From Candidatus Hydrogenedentota bacterium (lineage in GTDB: Bacteria; Hydrogenedentota; Hydrogenedentia; Hydrogenedentales; CAITNO01), in assembly GCA_029554925.1 (NCBI GenBank), contig JAKPUV010000499.1, positions 1-8,339 on the forward strand: a stretch of 8,339 bases of DNA, written 5' to 3'. Both the position numbers and the translations under genes were made by a program. The notes beneath the pieces are model-generated. The model saw only the letters and a list, made by a program, of their open reading frames with translations. It did no database searches and was not told the origin of the DNA. Shown piece after piece: positions 1 to 6,802 of this stretch. Numbering within the stretch: position 1 is the first letter of the stretch; the number at the start of each line of letters is the position of its first letter.

Positions 1-873
1 ATTCGCGCCCTCTTCGAACTTGCCGGCGCCGGTGATGAAGGCAAGGTTCGGGGGGGTCTGGGTCGGGTCAAGCTGGGCCGCGATCGTCGCCGCCGGTCCC
101 TGAGACTTGAAGTAATTGTACTCCTTGCGGTTGGAGGCGCCGTCGCCGTCCGCATCCCCTTCCGGACCCAGCTGGGGAACGGAGTGGGTGATGGAAACGA
201 TGCCGCCCGCCGGCGGCTCAAGACCCAAGTCACTCAGCAGCGTCAGCAGGGCGTCAAGGGCCTGATTGGTCTGCGCGTCGCCGAGGGTGGGATACCCGGC
301 CAGAATGGCGATGAGCCCGGGGGCAACCATGGGCACAAGCGCCGTGTAACTGAGGTAATTGGCTTGCTGAAGCGCCGTGCCCACAAGAGCCTTGAGGACG
401 ATGAAATTGTACTGGTAGGCGGCCAGCGCCTCCGCATGCAGCGGCTCGTCGGGGTCGTTCATCACCGCACCAAGCAGGGCAAGCTCATAGGCGCCGTCCG
501 GAATGCCGTTGCCCGTGACCGGAATTTCGGCTTCCTCGTTGATCGGGCCGTTGATGTCCATGGTGAGGCACTGGAACAGCGCCGCGTAGGTGGGCAGCTC
601 TTCGGCAAGGCCGCCGGCGGCGTTCAGCATGCAGAAAACCTGATCGGCATATCCGCAGAAGTCGTACGACCCAACGGCCGGCCAAGAGGAGGGCGGATCG
701 TCAAACGGCGCGCCCTCGGCAATGAGGTTAAACGTCGGAAAGGGAACAATTCCCACCGCCAGGACGTCTGGGGGGCACTCGGCGGCCGAGTCATAGGGGT
801 CGTGCTGCGCGAGAGCCGGCGCACCAACAAGCGCGACCGCAAGGGCAATAAGTCCAACGAGCATCTTCTTCAT
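1..873 (-). CDS. Secreted protein of unknown family with EF-hand-like calcium loop (3' end outside window)
   Basis: The frame stays open from an ATG at 873 to the left edge, giving 291 residues without a stop, so the C-terminus is missing. Residues 1-22 form a clear Sec signal peptide: MKK, a hydrophobic core, then ALA before Q23. The mature part has four cysteines (33, 73, 81, 102) that could form two disulfides. Its middle is Ala/Leu-rich and probably helical (about 130-225). Residues 240-251 fit a 12-residue calcium loop with acidic residues at positions 1, 3, 5 and 12 (D240, D242, D244, E251), as in EF-hand, dockerin or thrombospondin type-3 repeats. The start is fixed by a strong Shine-Dalgarno sequence ten bases upstream. 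A/T-ending codons (ctt, att, gtt, ttt) look more frequent here than in the other genes. I do not recognise the family. Export is well supported; function is unknown. A surface or matrix protein is one possibility. Confidence 0.85.
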   Translation of the reverse strand, partial: MKKMLVGLIALAVALVGAPALAQHDPYDSAAECPPDVLAVGIVPFPTFNLIAEGAPFDDPPSSWPAVGSYDFCGYADQVFCMLNAAGGLAEELPTYAALFQCLTMDINGPINEEAEIPVTGNGIPDGAYELALLGAVMNDPDEPLHAEALAAYQYNFIVLKALVGTALQQANYLSYTALVPMVAPGLIAILAGYPTLGDAQTNQALDALLTLLSDLGLEPPAGGIVSITHSVPQLGPEGDADGDGASNRKEYNYFKSQGPAATIAAQLDPTQTPPNLAFITGAGKFEEGAN

Positions 874-883
874 GACAGTCTGT

Positions 884-890
884 CCTCCTT
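884..890 (-). promoter_or_regulatory. Strong Shine-Dalgarno site of the secreted-protein gene
   Basis: On the minus strand this reads AAGGAGG, a full match to the anti-Shine-Dalgarno core, ten bases before the ATG at 873. It decides the start codon and suggests efficient translation. Confidence 0.85.
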
Positions 891-937
891 GGTTACAAAA
901 CCGATTTGGGCTTCAACATCCACACCACAAAGCCTCA

Positions 938-961
938 CGCAACATGCGAGAAATGCTTGCG
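938..961 (-). other. Possible stem-loop in the 5' leader of the secreted-protein mRNA
   Basis: On the minus strand, CGCAA, a bulged G and CAT can pair with ATG and TTGCG across a 7-base loop, giving an 8-bp stem with one bulge. It lies in the predicted leader of about 140 nt, well upstream of the ribosome binding site. No T-run follows, so it is not an intrinsic terminator. It matches no riboswitch class I know. It may stabilise the mRNA or be chance. Confidence 0.35.
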
Positions 962-1021
962 GTCAACGCCCCGGGAGACGAGCCTGACGCACGAGCCCGT
1001 ACGCGTCTTCCGTCACTTGCT

Positions 1022-1050
1022 ATCTTACAACACTTTCCCCGGTTTGTCAA
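1022..1050 (-). promoter_or_regulatory. Sigma70-like promoter of the secreted-protein gene
   Basis: The minus strand has a perfect -35 box TTGACA (1045-1050), a 17-base spacer, and a -10 box TAAGAT (1022-1027, four of six matches to TATAAT). Transcription would start near 1015, leaving a leader of about 140 nt before the ATG at 873. Two A-rich tracts sit just upstream of the -35 box, in the place of an UP element. It diverges from the promoter of the GT2-GtrA gene. Confidence 0.7.
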
Positions 1051-1054
1051 CCCC

Positions 1055-1070
1055 TTTTTTCACCTATTTT
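1055..1070 (-). promoter_or_regulatory. UP-element-like A-tracts upstream of the minus-strand promoter
   Basis: On the minus strand, A6 (1055-1060) and AAAATA (1065-1070) lie about -41 to -46 and -51 to -56 from the predicted start, one helical turn apart. This matches the proximal and distal sites contacted by the RNA polymerase alpha subunit C-terminal domain. Such A/T tracts stand out in this GC-rich sequence and would raise promoter strength. Confidence 0.45.
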
Positions 1071-1072
1071 CA

Positions 1073-1081
1073 GGGGGGGGG
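1073..1081. repeat. Run of nine G between the divergent promoters
   Basis: Nine consecutive G lie 24 bases upstream of the -35 box of the GT2-GtrA promoter and just beyond the A-tracts of the opposite promoter. Homopolymers of this length can change length by slipped-strand replication. In an intergenic promoter region that could alter expression, but this is not shown here. Confidence 0.8.
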
Positions 1082-1105
1082 CCGTCCCGGGGGCGCCGGA
1101 CAAAG

Positions 1106-1134
1106 TTGACAGGACCGGCCGTTCGTGCGATGAT
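1106..1134 (+). promoter_or_regulatory. Sigma70-like promoter of the GT2-GtrA gene
   Basis: A perfect -35 box TTGACA (1106-1111), a 17-base spacer and a -10 box GATGAT (1129-1134, four of six matches). The expected start site is about 1141, only some 15 bases before the ATG at 1156. The transcript would then begin inside the purine-rich Shine-Dalgarno stretch (1135-1144). Confidence 0.6.
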
Positions 1135-1155
1135 GGGGGAGGAGACGCCGATTTC

Positions 1156-2286
1156 ATGGATTCTGATGGAAACAGCCTGAAAAACAGCCCCTCTCCCGCC
1201 CTGCCGGGGGTGTCCGTGGTGGTGCCCACCTACCGCGAGGCGGCCAACCTGCCGGAGTTGCTGGCGCGGTTGGACCAATTGCGCCGCGCCCAGGCACTGG
1301 ACTTGGACGTCTTCCTGATGGACGATGACAGCCGGGACGGCACGCAGGAGGCCGTGGCGCGGGCCGGGCTGGACTGGGTGCGCCTGGTTGTGCGCACTGC
1401 GAACCGCGGGTTGAGCGCCGCCGTGATGGACGGGTTTCACCTTGCGGACAAGCCGGTGGTGCTGGTGATGGATGCGGACCTCAGCCATCCGCCGGAAAAG
1501 ATTCCGGAGATGCTGGCCGCCCTTGCCGACGGAGCCGACTTTGTCATCGGGTCGCGCTACGCCCCCGGCGGCACCACCGCCGAGGACTGGGGATTCCTTC
1601 GGTGGGTGAACAGCCGGGCGGCCACGCTGCTGGCGCGCCCGTTCACGCGGGTGAAGGACCCCATGAGCGGCTTCTTTGCCTTTCCCCGGGCGCTGCTGGA
1701 CGCGGCCCCGCCGCTGAACGCCGTGGGCTACAAGATCGGGCTGGAGGTGCTGGTGAAGTGCCGGTGCCGCCGGGTGGCGGAGGTGCCCATCCACTTCGCG
1801 CAGCGCCACCGCGGCGAGAGCAAGCTGAGCCTGCGCGAGCAGCTGCTTTACCTGAAGCACCTGCGGCGGCTGGCGGTGTTCAAATACGGCCATCTGGCCC
1901 ACTTCTCGCAGTTCGCCGCGGTGGGTTTCCTGGGCACGCTGGTCAATCTGGCGGCCCTCACGGCCTATGACGCCGCGGGCGTGCCGCTCCAGGCCGCCCT
2001 GGCCCTTGCCATCTTCACCGCCATGCTTTTTAACTTTGTGCTGAACCGCCAGATCACCTTCGCCGAGTCGCGCGGGGGGAGCGCGCTCAAACAGCTCGGC
2101 GCGTTCATTGCGGCGTGCTCGGTGGGGGCGGCGGTGAACTGGGCGGTGGCGATGGGGGCGATCCGGGCGTGGCCCGCGCTGGAGCGCCTGCCGCAGGCGG
2201 CCGCCGTGCTGGGCATCCTCGCGGGGCTGACCTTCAACTATCTGGCGAGCCGCTACTGGGTGTTTGGGGGGCGGCGCCCGCGCTGA
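1156..2286 (+). CDS. GT2-GtrA fusion: polyprenyl-phosphate sugar synthase (DPM1-like) with GtrA membrane domain
   Basis: A 376-residue protein with two parts. Residues 19-235 are a family 2 glycosyltransferase of the dolichol-phosphate mannosyltransferase type: VVPTYREAANLPEL (22-35), DDDS (56-59), the metal-binding DAD (106-108) in DADLSHPPE, GSRY (132-135), DPMSGFFAF (168-176) and RGESKL (219-224). Residues 250-370 are a GtrA-like domain of four membrane helices (about 250-270, 276-296, 312-336, 345-366) with the typical FNFVLNRQITF and NYLASRYWVF. In this family the GT2 part moves a sugar from a nucleotide sugar to undecaprenyl phosphate on the cytoplasmic face, and GtrA proteins are thought to help translocate the product. 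The sugar cannot be told from sequence. The ATG follows GGGGGAGGAG (1135-1144) by 11 bases. The 3' end overlaps the convergent SGNH gene by 53 bases. It plausibly makes the donor for the nearby GT-C enzyme. Confidence 0.92.
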   Translation: MDSDGNSLKNSPSPALPGVSVVVPTYREAANLPELLARLDQLRRAQALDLDVFLMDDDSRDGTQEAVARAGLDWVRLVVRTANRGLSAAVMDGFHLADKPVVLVMDADLSHPPEKIPEMLAALADGADFVIGSRYAPGGTTAEDWGFLRWVNSRAATLLARPFTRVKDPMSGFFAFPRALLDAAPPLNAVGYKIGLEVLVKCRCRRVAEVPIHFAQRHRGESKLSLREQLLYLKHLRRLAVFKYGHLAHFSQFAAVGFLGTLVNLAALTAYDAAGVPLQAALALAIFTAMLFNFVLNRQITFAESRGGSALKQLGAFIAACSVGAAVNWAVAMGAIRAWPALERLPQAAAVLGILAGLTFNYLASRYWVFGGRRPR

Positions 2287-3796
2287 GCCCCTCCGGCAGC
2301 AGGGGCAGCACCATTTCCGCCATCGCGCGCGCCTTGCGCTCAATGCCCCGGTTCTTCATGTGGAAGATGTCCCCGAAAATGTCCTTGCTCCCGCGCACCC
2401 GGTCCGCCACGGGCAGGCAGGGAATCCCCCTCTCCCGGCAGAGCGCCTCAATCTCCCCGTTGTAGAGCCCCAGCGTCCGCAGGTAGGACGCGTAGGAGAC
2501 GTATTTTCCGGCCCAGTTGCGCCGGGTGACGAAATCGAAGAAGTCGCGCTCGACCGGCGGGAGCTCCGCCGGGGGGAGGGGCGCGGCGAAGGTGCACAGG
2601 GCCACCCGGATGCCGCGCGCCGCCGCCTGGTCGCACAGAAACGAAAGGTTCGCGGTCATCTTCCTGACATCCCGCCGCTGCGCCGCCTCTCCCGGGAGGG
2701 CCAGGGCGTCCAGCACACGGAGGCTCCGCACGGCCCGCTGCAACGCCGACGCCCCGGTCACCCACTTGGGAAACAGGCCGTGGCAGATGTCGTTCGCGGC
2801 GTTGTACACCACGATCATGTCCGGCTCAAGCAGGAGGTAGTCGGCCAGTTTCAGGACATGCTTGTCGGAGTTGATGCCGGAAACGCCCGCGTTGACCACA
2901 TCCACCCGCCTCCCGCCGAGGGCGCGGTTGAGATAGAACTCCAGAAGGTTCGGATAGGTCAGGTCGTTGGACGGCCCCTCCTCCGTGGTGGACGCACCCA
3001 CGCACACGATGCGGAAGACGCCCGGCGGTTTCGGCAGGAGGACATTGTCGTCCCGGAACCCCGCGTTGTTGATCGAGAACTGCGCGGCGCGGCCGATGAC
3101 ATCCACCCGCTGCCGCAGCGCGGCCAGGGGCCGGTAGGTGAAGAAGGAGGAATCCCACAGGTCGTTGTCGTCCGGCAGGTCCCGCGGCTGGCGTGTGTTG
3201 GGGTAAAACAGCGCCACTGCGGGCGGGCCGCCCCCCTGCCAGTCCCCCGAGAAGGGGCGCGCATGAAACACCCGGTCCTCCCCGTCCAGCGGCGCGGTGA
3301 AGTCGTCCGCCGCGCCCGCGCAGGCCGCGCGCGCGCGCGCCGCCGCCTCCGCGCCCAGGCACTCCTCCAGCGACTGTCCGGGCTTAGGGGGCGCGGGGCC
3401 GTAGGCGCCGAGAATGTCCCCCTCCGCCGAAAGCGCCAGCACCTGCACATGGTACAACGACGCGAAGGGGCGCCGCGCCACCTTGTCCAGCGCGAAAAAG
3501 TGCTCTGCCCGCGCGCGCAGGACCGTCGCGGCGTCCCAGGCGGGGAGGGGCTCGCGGGTTTGGCCGGGCCCCCGGAACCGGTCGCGCAGGGCCTCGTCAA
3601 GCAGCTCCTCTGAGAACTGGTTGCCGTTCGTGCCGGGCTCGGGGACTCCGCTGCCGGACCAGGCGCGGATGTAGGGGTTGGTGTCCAGGACCCGGCGCCA
3701 GCGGGCGCGTCCCAGGACCTCGGCGCCCAGCAGGAGGACGATTCCCCAGAGCAGCGCCGAGCCCAGCAGAAAGACGGTGCGCGCGGTTCGGCTCAT
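2234..3796 (-). CDS. Membrane-anchored SGNH/GDSL hydrolase-like protein
   Basis: 520 residues. One N-terminal membrane helix (about 7-28) is followed by an extracytoplasmic part. The C-terminal half (about 258-500) carries the SGNH blocks. Block I is VGAST with likely nucleophile S269, block II is NAG (302-304), block III is AAND with N335, and block V is DIFH with D476 and H479. INNAGFRDDN (242-251) ahead of block I is common in polysaccharide-associated SGNH proteins. Residues about 85-200 match nothing I recognise. The family includes esterases, sugar O-acetyl hydrolases and acetyltransferases; here an acyl-modifying role on an envelope glycan is inferred from the neighbours. Its ATG overlaps the stop of the GT-C gene (ATGA, 3793-3796) without a strong ribosome site of its own, suggesting translational coupling. 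The reading frame stays open upstream to 5698 opposite to no stop, so callers may extend the start wrongly. Its last 17 codons and stop lie in the GT2-GtrA coding region. Confidence 0.87.
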   Translation of the reverse strand: MSRTARTVFLLGSALLWGIVLLLGAEVLGRARWRRVLDTNPYIRAWSGSGVPEPGTNGNQFSEELLDEALRDRFRGPGQTREPLPAWDAATVLRARAEHFFALDKVARRPFASLYHVQVLALSAEGDILGAYGPAPPKPGQSLEECLGAEAAARARAACAGAADDFTAPLDGEDRVFHARPFSGDWQGGGPPAVALFYPNTRQPRDLPDDNDLWDSSFFTYRPLAALRQRVDVIGRAAQFSINNAGFRDDNVLLPKPPGVFRIVCVGASTTEEGPSNDLTYPNLLEFYLNRALGGRRVDVVNAGVSGINSDKHVLKLADYLLLEPDMIVVYNAANDICHGLFPKWVTGASALQRAVRSLRVLDALALPGEAAQRRDVRKMTANLSFLCDQAAARGIRVALCTFAAPLPPAELPPVERDFFDFVTRRNWAGKYVSYASYLRTLGLYNGEIEALCRERGIPCLPVADRVRGSKDIFGDIFHMKNRGIERKARAMAEMVLPLLPEGLSAGAAPQTPSSGSPDS

Positions 3797-6018
3797 TGCG
3801 GGGAGCCGCCCCCGGTCCGCGCGGTTTGGAGCAGGTCGCGGAGGCGCTGGTCGTTCGGGTCGAGGGAGGCCGCCTTTTCCAGGGCGGCGATGGCGTCGTC
3901 CACACGGCCGAGGCCGTGGTAGGCGCGGCCGAGGCAGGCGTGGGCCCAGGCGTCGTTGGGCAGGAGCTGCAGGGCGCGCAGGCTGGCGTCCAGGGCCTCC
4001 TGGTAGCGGTCCATGTCGAGGAGGAGCATGGCGATGTTCACATGCGACCACGGGTAGTCGTGGAAGTCCAGCGAAACAGCCTTCTGGAACGCGGCGAGGG
4101 CCTCCTGGTTGCGCCCCAGCTCCTTCTGCGCCATGCCCTCGTAGGACCAGGCCCGCGCGAAGCCGGGGGTGATGGCCTGCGCCTTGCGCGCCGCGGCCAC
4201 GGCGTTCTCGTACTCCCCGGCCCGCCAGAACTCCAGCGACAGGTCGCCGAACTCGCGGGCGGGCTCGCCGGAAAGGGCGTCCGCCGTGCCCGGCGGCATC
4301 ACCGCGCCCGGCTCGCGTCCCACGCGGTAGAGGCACACATGCTGGATGCCGCCGAACTCGCGGTAGTCGAAGGACAGGCCGCGCAGTTTCAGCTCGCGCT
4401 CCAGGTCCGCGAGGGGTCCGCGCGCGTAATAGTCCGTCTGCGCCGTCACCCACACCCCCCGCCGTTCGCCCGGCGCGACGGTGGACGGCAGGTTCAGGTC
4501 GGTCAGGAAAGCCGCCTTTTCCGCCAGCACGTCCCAGCCGCTGCCGTAGTCCACAAGGTTCGGGACGGGCCCGAGGTTGTAGGCGAAGACCCGTTTCCAC
4601 AGCCAGTTGTGCACGAGGATGAAGTCGTCCGTCTTCCCCTCCGCCTTCAGGGCGGCGATGGCGGAGCGCCAGTCGGGGTGCTGCGGCTCCGGCAGCATCA
4701 GGGAGAGCTGGTAGCCGTAGAAGCACAGCAGCAGGCCGACGGCCCCCGCGCGCAGGGACCGCCAGGGCAGGGCGGTGACGCCGCCGGCGAGGATGCAGTA
4801 GAGCGCGAGCGAGCAGTGCAGGGTGTAGCGCGGCATCATGCAGGGGCGCCAGAAGTACGACGCCGCGAAGAGCACCAGCGGCGGCAGCAGGAACCAGAGC
4901 AGCAGGAAGAGCTTCCACCGGCACGGCGCGCCGGCGGGCCCCTTGTCCGCCGCGGGGGGCGCGTCGCATCCGCCGGCGGCGCAGGCGGCCGCGCGGACCC
5001 TGAGAAGGTCCTTCGCGAAGAACCACGCGACCGCGAGCAGCACGGCGGCCATGTACCACGTCCCGACGGTCCACCGGAACGCCGCCACGGCGCCCGCCGC
5101 CTCCGGCACGAGGAAGAGGTTCCAGAAGGCCTCCGACGCGTTGAGCTGGTAGGTCATGCCGATGGCGTCGTCGGCGAAGAGGTCGCCGGCGAGCTCGTTC
5201 AGGTTGGGGACCCTCATCCAGGTGTCGGTGGACGACTGGTCCCAGAACCGGATGGAGGCGATGTACACGGCCACGGGGGCCACGGCGAGGACATGCAGCC
5301 CGATCCACTTGCCGATGCGCCGCCAGTCGCGGGGAAACGCGAGCGCCCAGAAGACGAATTCGGTGAAGGGGATCAGCACCGCGAAGGGATGGGTCCAGAA
5401 GAGGACCATGTTGTTCAGGCCGTGGAGAACCCACCAGCGCCGCCCGCCGCCGCCCACGATGCGCGCGTAGCTGTATACCGACACCGCCGCCAGCACCGTC
5501 ATCAGCCCGTACATGCGGATCTCGCGCGAGAACTGGATGTGGATGGGCGACAGCGCCACGCACAGCATCACCACCAGCCCCCCGCCGGGGCCGAAGAACA
5601 TCCGTCCCAGCAGGTAGGCCGCGGGCAGCAGCAGCATGCCGATGAATATGGAGAGGTACCGCTGCGTGTCGAAGTCGCTGCTGGCATGCCGGCTCCACAG
5701 GTACTCAAAGGTGTAGTAGAGCGGCATCGTCGCCGGGTCCATGGACCGGTTCTGTTTCCAGAACCCCAGCAGGCTGGGCGCGGTGTTCCGGATGACCATC
5801 TGGTTCCACCGCACGAACTGCGGGTCCGCGCTCCAGTCCGACGGCGGCTCCAGATGCACCACGCTGGTGAACTCGTCCCACCAGATGGACTCCCGCTCCA
5901 GCCCGTAGATGCGCGGAAGCAGCCCCGCCAGCAGGATCAGGGCGAACAGCAGGGCGTGCAGCGGCCGGCCGGAAAGGAAACACGGGCGCGGGGTCGGGGT
6001 GTCGGTGCTGTCTGTCAC
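3793..6018 (-). CDS. GT-C (GT39-like) membrane glycosyltransferase with C-terminal TPR domain
   Basis: 741 residues from a GTG start, with GGAG six bases upstream (6025-6028); the next in-frame Met is residue 73, beyond the key motif. The first helix (about 20-38) is followed by IWWDEF with D48-E49, the acidic pair of the first external loop expected to be catalytic in GT-C enzymes. SREIRMYGL (164-172) and MPRYTL (395-400) are also typical of the ArnT/PMT-like group. Several hydrophobic helices run to about 441. A soluble region follows (about 443-588), then about four TPR units (588-730), with motifs such as GRNQEALAAFQKAVSLD and GRVDDAIAALEKAASLDP. Such enzymes use polyprenyl-phosphate sugars and glycosylate lipids, glycans or proteins outside the cytoplasm. 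The TPRs probably bind the acceptor or a partner protein. The gene starts 57 bases after the DUF1080 gene and overlaps the SGNH gene by four bases. Acceptor and sugar are unknown. Confidence 0.9.
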   Translation of the reverse strand: MTDSTDTPTPRPCFLSGRPLHALLFALILLAGLLPRIYGLERESIWWDEFTSVVHLEPPSDWSADPQFVRWNQMVIRNTAPSLLGFWKQNRSMDPATMPLYYTFEYLWSRHASSDFDTQRYLSIFIGMLLLPAAYLLGRMFFGPGGGLVVMLCVALSPIHIQFSREIRMYGLMTVLAAVSVYSYARIVGGGGRRWWVLHGLNNMVLFWTHPFAVLIPFTEFVFWALAFPRDWRRIGKWIGLHVLAVAPVAVYIASIRFWDQSSTDTWMRVPNLNELAGDLFADDAIGMTYQLNASEAFWNLFLVPEAAGAVAAFRWTVGTWYMAAVLLAVAWFFAKDLLRVRAAACAAGGCDAPPAADKGPAGAPCRWKLFLLLWFLLPPLVLFAASYFWRPCMMPRYTLHCSLALYCILAGGVTALPWRSLRAGAVGLLLCFYGYQLSLMLPEPQHPDWRSAIAALKAEGKTDDFILVHNWLWKRVFAYNLGPVPNLVDYGSGWDVLAEKAAFLTDLNLPSTVAPGERRGVWVTAQTDYYARGPLADLERELKLRGLSFDYREFGGIQHVCLYRVGREPGAVMPPGTADALSGEPAREFGDLSLEFWRAGEYENAVAAARKAQAITPGFARAWSYEGMAQKELGRNQEALAAFQKAVSLDFHDYPWSHVNIAMLLLDMDRYQEALDASLRALQLLPNDAWAHACLGRAYHGLGRVDDAIAALEKAASLDPNDQRLRDLLQTARTGGGSPQ

Positions 6019-6042
6019 GGCGGTCTCCGGAATGCCCGCGGA

Positions 6043-6057
6043 CGCGCCCCGGGCGCG
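6043..6057 (-). other. GC-rich hairpin between the DUF1080 and GT-C genes
   Basis: CGCGCC and GGCGCG can pair across a three-base loop in the 57-base gap. No T-run follows on either strand, so I do not call a terminator. It could slow polymerase or protect mRNA ends, lowering or separating expression of the downstream glycosylation genes. In sequence this GC-rich it may be chance. Confidence 0.3.
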
Positions 6058-6075
6058 CCGCCTGCCACGCGTCAG

Positions 6076-6765
6076 CTAGAGTTTCTTGACCTTCATGTTT
6101 CGGAACCAGATGGGGGCGCCGGCATGCTTGCCCTGGAGGCCGATTTTGCCCCTGGTGGCCATGGCGCTGAGGGGGCCGCCGAGCCATTCGGGGGCGTCGG
6201 AGCCGTCGGGGTTCTTCTTGGCGTCGGTCCATTTGGCCATGTCCATCGAGGCGACATGCTCGCCGTTCAGCACGACGTCCACCTGCTTGCCCCGGCAGTA
6301 GATGGTGAAGCGGTTCCATTCGCCGTGGGGTTTGACGGCCCGCTTGGCGGGGGCGAGGCGCCCGAAGACGCCGCCGCAGGTCCAGTTGGGGGCCACGTCG
6401 GCCCACTTGTCCGCGTAGTCGTCGAGGATCTGCACCTCGATGCAGCTGGTGATCCACTTGTCCATGTCGGAGCAGTACAGGAAGACCCCGCTGTTCGCCG
6501 CCTCGGAGTTCTTGAACTCCAGGTCGAGGGCGAAGTTTTCATAGTCCGCGGCGGTCCAGATGGCCTCGTCCTTGGTGGCGGTCAGTTCGCCGTTCTCCCA
6601 GTTCCACACGCCCTTGGGGTAGACCGCGTCGGACAGGTCCTTCGCGAACAGGTCCTTCCAGTCCGCGGTGGATTCGGGGTGTTTGGGGGCCTCCGCGGCC
6701 CACGCCGCCACCGCAAGGATCCCCCCCGCAAGCGCCATCAGGCAGGCAACCGGTTTCTTGGACAT
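6076..6765 (-). CDS. Secreted DUF1080 (3-keto-disaccharide hydrolase family) protein
   Basis: 229 residues. Residues 1-23 are a Sec signal peptide (MSKK, hydrophobic core, AWA before A24). The rest is one DUF1080 domain (PF06439), a jelly-roll fold related to LamG/glucanase domains. Visible family features are DWKDLF (35-40), SGVFLYC (92-98), EVQILDDY (110-117), KPHGEWNRF (145-153), VVLNGEHV (164-171), RGKIGLQ (205-211) and the ending IWFRNMKVKKL. Characterised members hydrolyse 3-keto-glycosides made by sugar 3-dehydrogenases; many other members have no known substrate. The start is the ATG at 6765, with AAGGAG nine bases upstream (6775-6780). The open frame reaches further, to a TTG at 6831, but that TTG is the -35 box of the promoter, so the longer form is rejected. 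The gene has its own promoter and precedes the GT-C gene by 57 bases. Confidence 0.92.
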   Translation of the reverse strand: MSKKPVACLMALAGGILAVAAWAAEAPKHPESTADWKDLFAKDLSDAVYPKGVWNWENGELTATKDEAIWTAADYENFALDLEFKNSEAANSGVFLYCSDMDKWITSCIEVQILDDYADKWADVAPNWTCGGVFGRLAPAKRAVKPHGEWNRFTIYCRGKQVDVVLNGEHVASMDMAKWTDAKKNPDGSDAPEWLGGPLSAMATRGKIGLQGKHAGAPIWFRNMKVKKL

Positions 6766-6802
6766 GACTCGCCGCTCCTTGTTTGCGCCGTCCGCAGGGT
6801 TC

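Noticed and set aside
872..1180. Small plus-strand open frames in the 874-1155 gap
   Set aside because: They overlap both predicted promoters, have no ribosome site of note and show no protein-like composition.
2287..2306. Stem GCCCCT/AGGGGC with an 8-base loop just after the GT2-GtrA stop
   Set aside because: No T-run follows and it lies in the SGNH coding sequence, so a terminator is not supported.
1060..2343. Minus-strand open frame of 427 codons opposite the GT2-GtrA gene
   Set aside because: Translation is Arg/His/Gln-rich with no motif, while the plus strand encodes an intact GT2-GtrA protein.
3325..3345. Alternating GC tract in the SGNH gene
   Set aside because: It encodes an Ala/Arg-rich stretch in frame and is ordinary for this GC content; no repeat function is evident.
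3797..5698. Upstream extension of the SGNH frame to 1154 codons
   Set aside because: The added part is a shadow of the GT-C gene in another frame (Arg/Pro/Ala-rich). The ATG at 3796, in an ATGA overlap and followed by a membrane anchor, is the fitting start.
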